Shown piece by piece: positions 24,802-32,549 of a DNA stretch of 64,000 nt (position 1 is the first letter of the stretch; the number at the start of each line of letters is the position of its first letter). This DNA is from Macrococcoides bohemicum (lineage in GTDB: Bacteria > Bacillota > Bacilli > Staphylococcales > Staphylococcaceae). The notes under the pieces are model-generated. The model was given only the letters and a program-made list of their open reading frames with translations, was not told where the DNA came from and ran no database searches. The stretch lies in assembly GCF_042658685.1 (NCBI RefSeq), contig NZ_JBHSQY010000001.1; one strand, given 5' to 3'. Both the position numbers and the translations under genes were made by a program.

Positions 24802-26728
24802 ACTAATTAAATTAGAAATCGAAAACTTTCAAGGCATTAAGAAACAGAATTTTGAGTTTAATGGTCAAAACGCTACGATATTTGGTCAGAACGGTTCAGG
24901 AAAGACAACTACAGCTACTGCATTACAGTGGTTACTATTTGAAAAGAACTTGCAGGGGAAACAGATTGACGTTGTACCTTTAGATAAAGATAACAATGAG
25001 TTATATGAAGCGATTCCGCACGTAACTGCAGTCTTCGATAAAGATGGCCAGGAATTGAAACTCACAAAAGAGTCATTTCCAAAGTACATGAAAAACAAGA
25101 TGACTGGAGCGAAAGAGTATACAAAGTCACGTACAGGAAAGCAGTATATTGATGATGTGCCTTTCACGATTACTAACTTCAAGAAAGAAATTAGCGAAAT
25201 AATCGATGAAGATATTTTCAAGCTAGTGACTAATATTCATACTTTCAACGATCTGCACTGGACAGACAGACGTAAGATTCTTTTTGAAGTATGTGGCCAA
25301 CTTTCAGATAACGAAATAATCGAGAGTAATAAAGAGCTTGAGCCACTTATTGAAATTTTGAAAAACAAATCAGTAGAAGACCAGAAGAAAGTTATTAAAG
25401 ACAAGCTGAAAAAGACTAATGATGATATTGAAGATATTCCTGTTCGTATCAATGAAGCGACATTATCGAGGGTAGAAATCACAAATACAGATATCACTGT
25501 TGACGTAGTTAAGCAACAGATTGCTGACTTCGAGAGTCAGATCCATTCAATAAATAACGGTTCAGAAGAAATCGAATTACGCAATCAGATTTCACAAAAG
25601 AAGAATAAATTAAAGTCACTTGAACAGAATCATTCAAGCGATAATCAATCGAATATCAATAACTTAAAGTCAAAGCTGTCGCTTGAAGAAAGCAACAAAC
25701 TCATTTTTGAATCAAAAATTCGTATGATTAATCAATCGATTAACGATAATAAAACAAATCGCGAAATGAAGTTGAAAGAATATAAAGAAGTCGATGTAAA
25801 AATTAAGGAAGTCGAATCAATAGAACATGTTTCAACGGTAGATGATACGTGTTCGTGTTGTGGCCAGGCATTGCCTCCTGAAAAAGTAGAGGAAGCAAAT
25901 CAAAGAGCATTAGAGCTATTCAACAAGGATAAGTCATCGGAGTTAGAACAGCTTAATCAACGTAAACAGACTTTATTAGAGCAGGGCAAACAGTTTAAGC
26001 CATCAATTGAAAAATTAGAGAGTGATCTACAAGCTGAACAAAAGAAAGTAGATGACGTTCAAAAAGTTATAGATTCACTTAAATCACGTATCGAGAAATT
26101 ATCAAATGAGATTGTACCAGTAAATGAAACATCTGAATATAAATCAATTCTTGATGAGATCAATGAGCTAAATCACAAACGAAGTAACATTGCTGAAACG
26201 AATAAAGATAAGGTCAATGATATTCGAGAAGAAATCTATAAGTTAGATGAGAAAGTACTCGAATTTAATAAGCATCAAGCGAATATCGAAAATAACAAGC
26301 GTATTGATGAACGCATCAAAGCATTACGCATCCAGGAAGAAGAGCTTATCTCTATTAAAGAAGAATTGAATTATCAACTGTACTTAATTGATGAATTTAA
26401 TCGCACGAAAGTTAAGACGATTGAAGAAACAATAAACGAAAAATTCAAGTTGGCCAGATTTAAATTATTCGATGAAAAGAAAAACGGAAACATTGAAGAA
26501 ACATGCATCACAACATTCGATGGCGTTGAATTTGGAAGAGGGTTAAATACTGCAGCAATGATTAATGTCGGCTTAGACATCATCAATACATTATCGAATC
26601 ATTACAATGTCTATGCTCCAATATTTATCGATAATGCAGAATCTGTCACGAATGTCTATCAAACTAATTCGCAACAGATTGAGCTGAAGGTTAATGAACA
26701 ATTTCAAAAACTAGAATTAATTTTCTAG
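24791..26728 (+). CDS. SbcC/Rad50-like AAA ATPase of the phage recombination module
   Basis: A 645-aa SMC-type ATPase. Walker A GQNGSGKT lies at residues 32-39, long coiled coils at about 225-350 and 385-530, a Rad50-type zinc-hook-like turn CSCCGQALPPEK near 354, and a Walker B-like strand APIFIDNAESV near 610. It lies upstream of RecT, a metallo-beta-lactamase-fold protein and SSB, an arrangement seen in staphylococcal and related phages. By context it helps process DNA ends for single-strand annealing; the exact activity is inferred. RBS: AAGGAGAAG. Confidence 0.82.
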   Translation: MNLKLIKLEIENFQGIKKQNFEFNGQNATIFGQNGSGKTTTATALQWLLFEKNLQGKQIDVVPLDKDNNELYEAIPHVTAVFDKDGQELKLTKESFPKYMKNKMTGAKEYTKSRTGKQYIDDVPFTITNFKKEISEIIDEDIFKLVTNIHTFNDLHWTDRRKILFEVCGQLSDNEIIESNKELEPLIEILKNKSVEDQKKVIKDKLKKTNDDIEDIPVRINEATLSRVEITNTDITVDVVKQQIADFESQIHSINNGSEEIELRNQISQKKNKLKSLEQNHSSDNQSNINNLKSKLSLEESNKLIFESKIRMINQSINDNKTNREMKLKEYKEVDVKIKEVESIEHVSTVDDTCSCCGQALPPEKVEEANQRALELFNKDKSSELEQLNQRKQTLLEQGKQFKPSIEKLESDLQAEQKKVDDVQKVIDSLKSRIEKLSNEIVPVNETSEYKSILDEINELNHKRSNIAETNKDKVNDIREEIYKLDEKVLEFNKHQANIENNKRIDERIKALRIQEEELISIKEELNYQLYLIDEFNRTKVKTIEETINEKFKLARFKLFDEKKNGNIEETCITTFDGVEFGRGLNTAAMINVGLDIINTLSNHYNVYAPIFIDNAESVTNVYQTNSQQIELKVNEQFQKLELIF

Positions 26729-26935
26729 TTGAATTCGAACAACTTTAATATCCGAACCTTTTAAAGCAATTAAATGTTCTCCAATAAAGCTATATGTAGA
26801 AGCAGTATTGTTCAGTTTAAATTTTTCAAAATCTGATGGACCAAAAGTTTTAGTACCTGATCCATGAACTTCGATTCTTTTTAAACTTTTTAAACTTAAT
26901 TTTGCATCATTATTTAAAGTGATTTCTACTTTCAT
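26717..26935 (-). CDS. Minus-strand cargo gene 3 (72 aa, beta-rich, unknown)
   Basis: The third minus-strand singleton with the shared leader. The product looks all-beta (VEITLNNDAKLSLKSLKRIEV, FIGEHLIALKGSDIKVVRIQ), and no family is recognised. Its 3' end overlaps the end of the ATPase gene by 12 nt. RBS: AAAGGTGGTGAG, about 6 nt before the ATG. Confidence 0.58.
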   Translation of the reverse strand: MKVEITLNNDAKLSLKSLKRIEVHGSGTKTFGPSDFEKFKLNNTASTYSFIGEHLIALKGSDIKVVRIQLEN

Positions 26936-26976
26936 TTTTTCTCACCACCTTTCATTAAGTTAAATAAATTATATCA
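26936..26976 (-). promoter_or_regulatory. Leader of minus-strand cargo gene 3
   Basis: Plus-strand CTCACCACCTTTC ... AAATTATATCAG; minus-strand extended -10 TGATATAAT at 26968-26976 and ribosome binding site AAAGGTGGTGAG. Same layout as at 23335-23375 and 23751-23792. Confidence 0.6.
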
Positions 26977-26984
26977 GAATCGAG

Positions 26985-27212
26985 ATGATTATATTGAATC
27001 TAAATCATACTATCGCAATGAATATTAGAGCGTATCGAAAGTATTATAGATTAACTCAAAAAGAGTTAGCAGAAAGAGCCGGTATTACAAGATGTCATTT
27101 GAATGACATCGAACACTCAAGAAAAAATGTGTCACTTCAAACATTAGAACAAATCGCAAAGAAATTAGATGTAGAACCATACAAATTATTAAGGAATGCG
27201 GAGGAGGTTTGA
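26985..27212 (+). CDS. XRE-family HTH protein (75 aa)
   Basis: A compact helix-turn-helix regulator (IRAYRKYYRLTQKELAERAG, ITRCHLNDIEHSRKNVSLQTLEQIAKKLDVEP). The start is uncertain: ATG 26985 has only weak upstream pairing, and TTG 26994 is an option. It lies between two minus-strand cargo genes and may control them or the phage operon; targets are unknown. Confidence 0.72.
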   Translation: MIILNLNHTIAMNIRAYRKYYRLTQKELAERAGITRCHLNDIEHSRKNVSLQTLEQIAKKLDVEPYKLLRNAEEV

Positions 27213-27213
27213 A

Positions 27214-27264
27214 ATGAACCTTTATGAAGTGAAATCTGATGCATCAGCAATAGCTAATTCATAA
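27214..27264 (+). pseudogene. Truncated early gene remnant with a strong RBS
   Basis: A very strong GGAGGAGG at 27199-27206 precedes ATG 27214, but the frame (MNLYEVKSDASAIANS) stops after 16 codons. The last 43 nt run into the 3' end of the minus-strand gene at 27222. This looks like the head of a phage gene whose body was replaced when the minus-strand cassette arrived. It could alternatively be a real short peptide. Confidence 0.4.
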
Positions 27265-27908
27265 GATATAAAAAGAGTCATACTATGTAAAAACTTTTTC
27301 ATATCTTCGATATCTCTTGTTTCGTGTTTTCTAATGTAGTGAGTTTCATCATTTCCTATCCAAGTAGCTGCTTTAGCTAATGACTTTAGTCGGGGTTCAT
27401 CAATATCTTGTTCTATACAACGACCCAAAAGTTTCTTGGAAATTATATCTTCATTTAATGATTTATGATTTATTAAATAATCTTTAACTAGAAACTCAAT
27501 TGCTTTTCGATATCCTATTCCAGCAATTTCATTTAGATCCATTTGTTCCGCTATCGAAGCTTGAGAGACTATCGTTGAAAACTGTTTAGAGATGCTATCA
27601 ATGTCACTAGGATAAGTAAATAAATTTTTAAAACTTTGAGATGCTATTATTCTTTTCGATTCAACAGTACCGAAAAAACTTGTGAAAACTTCATATGTTT
27701 TTAAATGATGCTGCTTACAGGCAGGACATTGAAAAACCAGACTTAAATAGTCTAATTTATTAGTGTTTGGGTGATTTACATTTGTACGACTTAAATATAC
27801 TTGCTTTCCTTTTTCACAGCAATACGGACATGTATTTTCAACACTAAAATCAACATCCACGGTTTCGGAAGAATTAAAAAAATCAATGCTAAGTGTTTCT
27901 TTAAACAT
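27222..27908 (-). CDS. Zinc-ribbon/DUF4145-like protein (minus-strand cargo gene 4)
   Basis: A 228-aa protein. An N-terminal zinc ribbon has Cys pairs in NTCPYCCEKG and FQCPACKQHH (about residues 26-70). The C-terminal half matches the DUF4145 pattern: AGIGYRKAIEFLVKDYLI, then WIGNDETHYIRKHETRDI and a final helix. DUF4145 domains are found in restriction-modification and other defence loci and in some prophage cargo. The start is at ATG 27908 after GGAGGTTTAAT, and an extended -10 (TGTTATAAT) lies at 27940-27948. It stands alone on the minus strand in the early operon. A defence or exclusion role is inferred. Confidence 0.72.
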   Translation of the reverse strand: MFKETLSIDFFNSSETVDVDFSVENTCPYCCEKGKQVYLSRTNVNHPNTNKLDYLSLVFQCPACKQHHLKTYEVFTSFFGTVESKRIIASQSFKNLFTYPSDIDSISKQFSTIVSQASIAEQMDLNEIAGIGYRKAIEFLVKDYLINHKSLNEDIISKKLLGRCIEQDIDEPRLKSLAKAATWIGNDETHYIRKHETRDIEDMKKFLHSMTLFISYELAIADASDFTS

Positions 27909-27966
27909 ATTAAACCTCCATAAATATAAATTTAAAAAAATTATAACAATAAAAGGAGAAATAATC

Positions 27967-28869
27967 ATGACAAATAACCAATTACAAAAAGTAGAGGCAC
28001 AATTAATCGCAGAAAAGAACGTATCAGACAGTGTACTGAATAAAGTAAGAGTATTAGAATCTCAAGGAAACTTATCGTTGCCACGAGATTATGAACCATC
28101 AAATGCGTTAAAACAGGCATGGTTGCAGATTTCAGAGAACTCAAAGCTGATGGCATGTACTGATGCATCGAAAGCAACTGCATTCTTAGACATGGTAACT
28201 CAAGGATTAAATCCTGCAAAGAATCAATGCTACTTTATTCCTTATGGCAACAAGATGCAGTTACAACGTTCATATCATGGAAATATCATGATGTTAAAAC
28301 GTGATGCAGGAGCGAAAGACGTAGTAGCTCAAGTGATTTATGAGGGGGATTCATTCAAACATAAATTAGATGAAACAGGGCGAGTTAAATCAATCAGTCA
28401 CGAGCAGGACTTCTTCAATATGAAGAAAGAGAACATTGTCGGAGCTTACTGCACAATAGTTTTCGATGACGATCGTGAGAATTATATTGAAGTAATGACA
28501 ATGGAACAGATTAAGCAGGCATGGATGCAGTCATCGATGATTAAAGATGAAAAAGCACTAGAGAATTCTAAAACGCATAATAACTTCAAAGAAGAGATGG
28601 CCAAAAAGACAGTAATCAATCGAGCAGCAAAAAGATATATCAATACATCAACTGATGCGAATTTACAACATGTTAAAGATATTGAAGAGCGACAACGCAA
28701 AGAAGTATTTGATGCAGAGATCGAAGAAAATCAAGCGGTTGAAGTATTAGATATTGATGACATTGAACCTGTAGAAGAAGTTCAAGACGTAACTGAATTT
28801 GAAGAAGTTGAAGATGAAAAGCCTGCATCGACTTCAACAGTACCGGAAAACGAAGAAGACCCATTTTAA
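27967..28869 (+). CDS. recT: RecT family single-strand annealing protein
   Basis: A 300-aa phage recombinase of the RecT/Redbeta type, with the core MACTDASKATAFLDMVTQGLNP, NQCYFIPYGNKMQLQRSYHGN and the later AAKRYINTS. The C-terminus is very acidic, like that of SSB-interacting proteins. It anneals complementary single strands during phage recombination, working with an exonuclease. RBS AAAGGAG at 27952-27958. The end overlaps the proposed start of the next gene (TAATA). Confidence 0.92.
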   Translation: MTNNQLQKVEAQLIAEKNVSDSVLNKVRVLESQGNLSLPRDYEPSNALKQAWLQISENSKLMACTDASKATAFLDMVTQGLNPAKNQCYFIPYGNKMQLQRSYHGNIMMLKRDAGAKDVVAQVIYEGDSFKHKLDETGRVKSISHEQDFFNMKKENIVGAYCTIVFDDDRENYIEVMTMEQIKQAWMQSSMIKDEKALENSKTHNNFKEEMAKKTVINRAAKRYINTSTDANLQHVKDIEERQRKEVFDAEIEENQAVEVLDIDDIEPVEEVQDVTEFEEVEDEKPASTSTVPENEEDPF

Positions 28870-29573
28870 TACAAACTATAGGCAGTGGCTCATCAGGTAA
28901 CTGTTACAGGATATCTGATGGTCATACTGACCTTTTGCTTGAAGCAGGCATATCATTCAAAGAAATGCAAAAGGCAGTGAAGTTTCAAACTTCTAAAATC
29001 AAAGGTTGTTTAATAACACACGAGCATAATGATCACGCTCAGTATATGAGTCAGTATTTGCAGCATGGTATTGAATGTTATGCGACAAAAGGAACGTTAG
29101 AAGGAATTAATTTAGATCATCACAGATTGCATGAAATCGAGTATAAGAAAGTTTTTAAAATCGGTACATGGTCGATAATGGCTTTTAAAGTAAATCATGA
29201 TGCGAAAGAGCCTTGCGGTTATCTGTTAAAAAGCGTTCATGGATATAAACTACTTTTTGTTACTGATACTTATTACTGTCAATATAAGTTTCCAGGCATC
29301 ACTCACATGATGCTAGAAGTGAATTATATCTATGAAGAGATGCAGATCAATGTACAGAATGGCACTTTGCATCCTGGACTAGCCAGACGAATCATGAAAT
29401 CACATTTTAGCTTAGAGCATGCAGTCGGCTTTTTAAGGGCAACAGATACTACTCAATTAAAAGAAATACATCTGATTCACTTATCAAATTCAAATTCTAA
29501 TGCAGCAATTATTAAAGAAAAAATACAGGAAGTAGCAGGAGTGCCTGTCTACATTGGAGGTAACTATAAATGA
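28869..29573 (+). CDS. Metallo-beta-lactamase-fold hydrolase, unusual start
   Basis: An MBL-fold protein with the metal motif ITHEHNDHAQY (HxHxDH) and later NHDAKEPCGY and FVTDTYY. The family N-terminus QTIGSGSSGNCYRIS lies upstream of the first ATG/GTG/TTG-type codon in frame (TTG 28935). No canonical start exists between the preceding in-frame stop and that region. The best start is the ATA at 28869, sitting in TAATA where other phages would have TAATG. The position between RecT and SSB suggests it acts as the recombination module's nuclease; this is inferred. Confidence 0.75.
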   Translation: MQTIGSGSSGNCYRISDGHTDLLLEAGISFKEMQKAVKFQTSKIKGCLITHEHNDHAQYMSQYLQHGIECYATKGTLEGINLDHHRLHEIEYKKVFKIGTWSIMAFKVNHDAKEPCGYLLKSVHGYKLLFVTDTYYCQYKFPGITHMMLEVNYIYEEMQINVQNGTLHPGLARRIMKSHFSLEHAVGFLRATDTTQLKEIHLIHLSNSNSNAAIIKEKIQEVAGVPVYIGGNYK

Positions 29574-30028
29574 ATGATTGCAAGTTCATAGGACGTATAA
29601 CGAAAGACCCTGAATACAGGGTGACACCATCCGGAGCTGAAATTATAAACTTCGATTTGGCAGTACAACGAAAGTACAAGAATCAAAACGATGAGTATGA
29701 AGCAGATTTTATTAGATGCGTAGCATTCAAGAAGACTGCTGAATTTATTCAAAAGTACGCTAAAAAGGGATATGTAATGGCTGTCAGTGGAGAGATGCGA
29801 AATAACAACTATGAAGATCAGAACGGAGTCAAGCATTACGGAATGCAGATAATCGTAAATAACGTTGATTCGCAAGTGCTATTTTTAAATAAAAAGCAAG
29901 ATGATGGCCAGCAACAGCAAAACAGTCAATCATCTTATACTCAACCACAAACGACAACAGGACAAAATAATAATCCATTTGCAAATAATGGGCCAATCGA
30001 TATTTCAGATGATGATCTACCGTTCTAA
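29570..30028 (+). CDS. ssb: Single-stranded DNA-binding protein
   Basis: A 152-aa phage SSB. The OB-fold occupies about residues 1-105 (CKFIGRITKDPEYRVTPSG, NFDLAVQRKYKNQNDEYEADFIRCVAFKKTAEFI). A Gln/Asn/Thr-rich linker follows, then the acidic tip DISDDDLPF that recruits partner proteins. It overlaps the previous gene by 4 nt (ATGA). It protects single strands for RecT and replication. Confidence 0.95.
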   Translation: MNDCKFIGRITKDPEYRVTPSGAEIINFDLAVQRKYKNQNDEYEADFIRCVAFKKTAEFIQKYAKKGYVMAVSGEMRNNNYEDQNGVKHYGMQIIVNNVDSQVLFLNKKQDDGQQQQNSQSSYTQPQTTTGQNNNPFANNGPIDISDDDLPF

Positions 30029-30059
30029 TTCAATCAGCTATGAAAGAGAGGTGTAAATT

Positions 30060-30965
30060 ATGGCTGGTTGGATTAAAGTGCATAGACAATTGATGGATAG
30101 TCCGATATTTGATAATGAGAAGCTTTTTAAAGTATTTATGTATTGCCTTATGAAGGCCAGTCATAAAGAACACAAACAATTAGTAGGTAAGCAAGTTGTT
30201 ATATTAAAACCTGGTCAATTTGTATTTGGACGAAAAAAAGCTAGTGCCGAAGCTAACATGTCAGCTAGTACGCTTTGGAGTTACATGCTAACTCTTAAAA
30301 ATCTCGATACTATCGACATCAAAAGTAACAACAAATTTAGCGTTGTAACCATTGTCAATTGGGGACTTTATCAACAAGAAGAAGAAAATCATGACAGCAA
30401 ACGTAACAACAAACGGACAACAGATGAACAACAAACGAACAACAAACGGACAACAGATGAACAACAGATGGACACAAACAAGAATGTAAAGAATGTAAAG
30501 AATGTAGAGAATGATAATAATGAAAAGAATGTAAGAAGTAGTAGTAATAACGACGACTTCAAGACAGTTGTGAGCATGTACCAGGAAAACATCGAACTAA
30601 ATCCTGCACCTGTGACATTTCAGAAAATACAACAAGATTTCAATGATTATGGAAAAGACATCATGCTATATGCGATTAAGAAATCAGCTCTTAAAAATAA
30701 TCATAACTATTCATTCATTAATTACTTGTTAAACGATTGGAAGAAGAAGCAGCTTATAACAGTTGATGAAATTAAACAGAGTGAGCATAACTTCGAGTTT
30801 AAAAAGCAGTCAACTTATTCTAAGCAGTCACAATCTAAAGAGATAACTCCTGAATGGATCAATCAAGAATATGTTGAGCCCGAAAGAACTCCTGAAGAAG
30901 AAGCGAGATTAGAAGAAGAACGTCGCAGAGTTAAAGCGGAATTAGAGAATTTATGGAAGGAGTAG
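30060..30965 (+). CDS. Phage replication initiator (DnaD-like replisome organiser)
   Basis: The N-terminal winged-helix region (GWIKVHRQLMDSPIFDNEKL, ANMSASTLWSYMLTLKNL) matches replisome organisers of Gram-positive phages. A low-complexity linker follows, and then a DnaD-type domain (about 160-235; VSMYQENIELNPAPVTFQKI). It probably binds the phage origin and loads the host helicase. The linker DNA carries two perfect 28-bp direct repeats, 33 bp apart, at 30405-30465, which may be the origin. RBS AGAGAGGTG. 301 aa. Confidence 0.82.
   Translation: MAGWIKVHRQLMDSPIFDNEKLFKVFMYCLMKASHKEHKQLVGKQVVILKPGQFVFGRKKASAEANMSASTLWSYMLTLKNLDTIDIKSNNKFSVVTIVNWGLYQQEEENHDSKRNNKRTTDEQQTNNKRTTDEQQMDTNKNVKNVKNVENDNNEKNVRSSSNNDDFKTVVSMYQENIELNPAPVTFQKIQQDFNDYGKDIMLYAIKKSALKNNHNYSFINYLLNDWKKKQLITVDEIKQSEHNFEFKKQSTYSKQSQSKEITPEWINQEYVEPERTPEEEARLEEERRRVKAELENLWKE
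30405..30465 (+). repeat. Iteron-like repeats inside the initiator gene (possible phage ori)
   Basis: Two identical 28-bp units (AACAACAAACGGACAACAGA plus 8 more bases) start at 30405 and 30438. They are followed by AAGAATGTA repeats at about 30480-30535 in an AT-rich tract. Many Gram-positive phages keep their replication origin inside the initiator gene. Confidence 0.55.
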
Positions 30966-30971
30966 TACTGA

Positions 30972-31286
30972 ATGAGTGAAAACTTAATTTTCATTGAAAA
31001 ATCGATAGTTAGAGAACAATTACAAAACATATATAACAGATTTACTGTTGCATGCGGAAAGATAAATCAAGAAAGTATCTTAAAAGAAGAGTATGAGTAT
31101 GCAAGGGGAGTCATAGGAGAATTGTACTCACAAATAATTTTTATTGAAAGTCATTTCTTTAAAGATGAACCAGGAATACATGAGATTTTTACAGATGAAG
31201 AATTAGAGTATTTTACGAAAATGCCATTTACCGAAAAATACAGGTTAACTTTAATTGACTGCACAAAAGGAGGGAAAATTAAATGA
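30972..31286 (+). CDS. Hypothetical early protein (104 aa)
   Basis: A soluble, mostly helical protein (IVREQLQNIYNRFTVACGKI, EYARGVIGELYSQIIFIESH) with no recognised family. GGAAGGAG precedes its start and its 3' end overlaps the next start by 4 nt, so it belongs to the same translational chain. Confidence 0.65.
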   Translation: MSENLIFIEKSIVREQLQNIYNRFTVACGKINQESILKEEYEYARGVIGELYSQIIFIESHFFKDEPGIHEIFTDEELEYFTKMPFTEKYRLTLIDCTKGGKIK

Positions 31287-31603
31287 GTCTAATCGATAAA
31301 GTAAAAGAAAATCAAAACTTAGATTTAATTAAAGAAATTGATGATTTTATAGAAGCTAATTTAAGCGAAGAAAGAATAATTGATTCAGCACGTGAAGGAT
31401 TTACAGGTATTAGTTTCGTATCAAAAGACTATGATGATCCAGGTCATTACAAACGATTTTTTAACAGTGAATTTGTCCATAATCATATAGAAGAAAAATT
31501 AGGTAATGGATTCAAAGTAACTTCGCGAGAGGTCACTTATACTCATAATTTAATAAATATCACATATCATCATATAAAAATGATAGTTAGTTGGGAGGAT
31601 TAA
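31283..31603 (+). CDS. Hypothetical early protein (106 aa)
   Basis: An alpha/beta-looking soluble protein (IDDFIEANLSEERIIDSARE, FKVTSREVTYTHNLINITYH). No family is recognised. It starts in ATGA overlap with the previous gene after AAAGGAGG and ends 2 nt before the ATG of the next. Confidence 0.65.
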   Translation: MSLIDKVKENQNLDLIKEIDDFIEANLSEERIIDSAREGFTGISFVSKDYDDPGHYKRFFNSEFVHNHIEEKLGNGFKVTSREVTYTHNLINITYHHIKMIVSWED

Positions 31604-31605
31604 AC

Positions 31606-32139
31606 ATGAATAAATCATTAGTAGAATATGCAGAATTAATAAGAGAGTGGTCAATCGAACGTGAGTTACATGATAAAGATCCAAGAAAGCAGATTCTTAA
31701 ATTAGGTGAAGAAGCAGGGGAATTATTCTCAGGGATTGCAAAACAAAAGACAAAGAAAAATCCTGAATTAATCATGGATGCAATCGGAGATGTATTTGTA
31801 GTATTAGTCATCTATTGCCAGCAACGCAAAGTTGAAATCGATAAAATGTTAGAAATGCTTTTATCAGCAAACGCACAGCAACAAGTTGAATCAACAGATG
31901 CGACATACTACAGTTTAAAATTAATGCATAAAATCGGCATGATTGCTAATACTACAATTTACAGTGATAACGAAAATACGATATTACTACAAGTTTCGTG
32001 GGCGTTAGAAGAATTATTACTTGTTTCAAAAGCGTGTGAATTAGACTTTGTTGATTGTATCGAATTCGCTTATAACCAAATAAAAAATAGAGATGGTGAG
32101 TTACGTGATGGAACCTTCGTCAAAAGAGAAGACTTGTAA
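31606..32139 (+). CDS. MazG-like nucleotide pyrophosphohydrolase
   Basis: A 177-aa all-alpha NTP-PPase. The first half has the metal-binding pattern LKLGEEAGELFSGIAKQ (ExxE) and MDAIGDVFVVLVIYC (ExxD type). The second half repeats a similar helical layout (LLQVSWALEELLLVSKACEL, DCIEFAYNQIKNRDGELRDG), so it may be a tandem or fused MazG domain. It probably adjusts the nucleotide pool, or ppGpp-type signals, during infection. GGGAGG lies 7 nt before ATG 31606; an earlier in-frame ATG is rejected as it precedes this site. Confidence 0.78.
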   Translation: MNKSLVEYAELIREWSIERELHDKDPRKQILKLGEEAGELFSGIAKQKTKKNPELIMDAIGDVFVVLVIYCQQRKVEIDKMLEMLLSANAQQQVESTDATYYSLKLMHKIGMIANTTIYSDNENTILLQVSWALEELLLVSKACELDFVDCIEFAYNQIKNRDGELRDGTFVKREDL

Positions 32140-32548
32140 CAGATTCGAAATCACGTTCAGAGATGTGAAGGGCTTTGAAAAGCCGATGCCATCACCACGT
32201 CCACGATTCAGAAATGCAGGCAAGTTTGTTCAAACATACATGCCAACATCGTATAAAAATCACAAGAATTTCATTCAAAGACAAATGCCGAAATTATTAA
32301 TCGAAGGTAGTATCAAGTTAACAGTATTGTTTGAAATGCCGATGCTAAAAAGTTGGAGCAATCCACAAAAACAAAGAATGATAAAAGCATATCATTCAAA
32401 GAAACCTGACATCGATAATTTACTAAAGACTGTACTTGATGCAGCAAATGGCCACGTATGGATTGATGATGGCCAGATCGTCGAAATACATTCAGCAAAG
32501 CGATATGCAGAAACAACAAAAATTAAAATCAAAGTGGAGGTTTTATAA
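32108..32548 (+). CDS. rusA: RusA-like Holliday junction resolvase
   Basis: A 146-aa resolvase. The catalytic acidic residues are in KKPDIDNLLKTVLDAANG and VWIDDGQIVE, the RusA signature, and an N-terminal PRPRFRN segment binds DNA. It cuts four-way junctions made during phage recombination or packaging. ATG 32108 is chosen for GGTGAG 7 nt upstream. It overlaps the MazG-like gene. Confidence 0.9.
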   Translation: MEPSSKEKTCNRFEITFRDVKGFEKPMPSPRPRFRNAGKFVQTYMPTSYKNHKNFIQRQMPKLLIEGSIKLTVLFEMPMLKSWSNPQKQRMIKAYHSKKPDIDNLLKTVLDAANGHVWIDDGQIVEIHSAKRYAETTKIKIKVEVL

Positions 32549-32549
32549 A

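Noticed and set aside
30405..30535. CRISPR-like direct repeats
   Set aside because: Only two perfect copies, 33 bp apart, with a 5-bp gap; they are coding and have no spacers or cas genes nearby.
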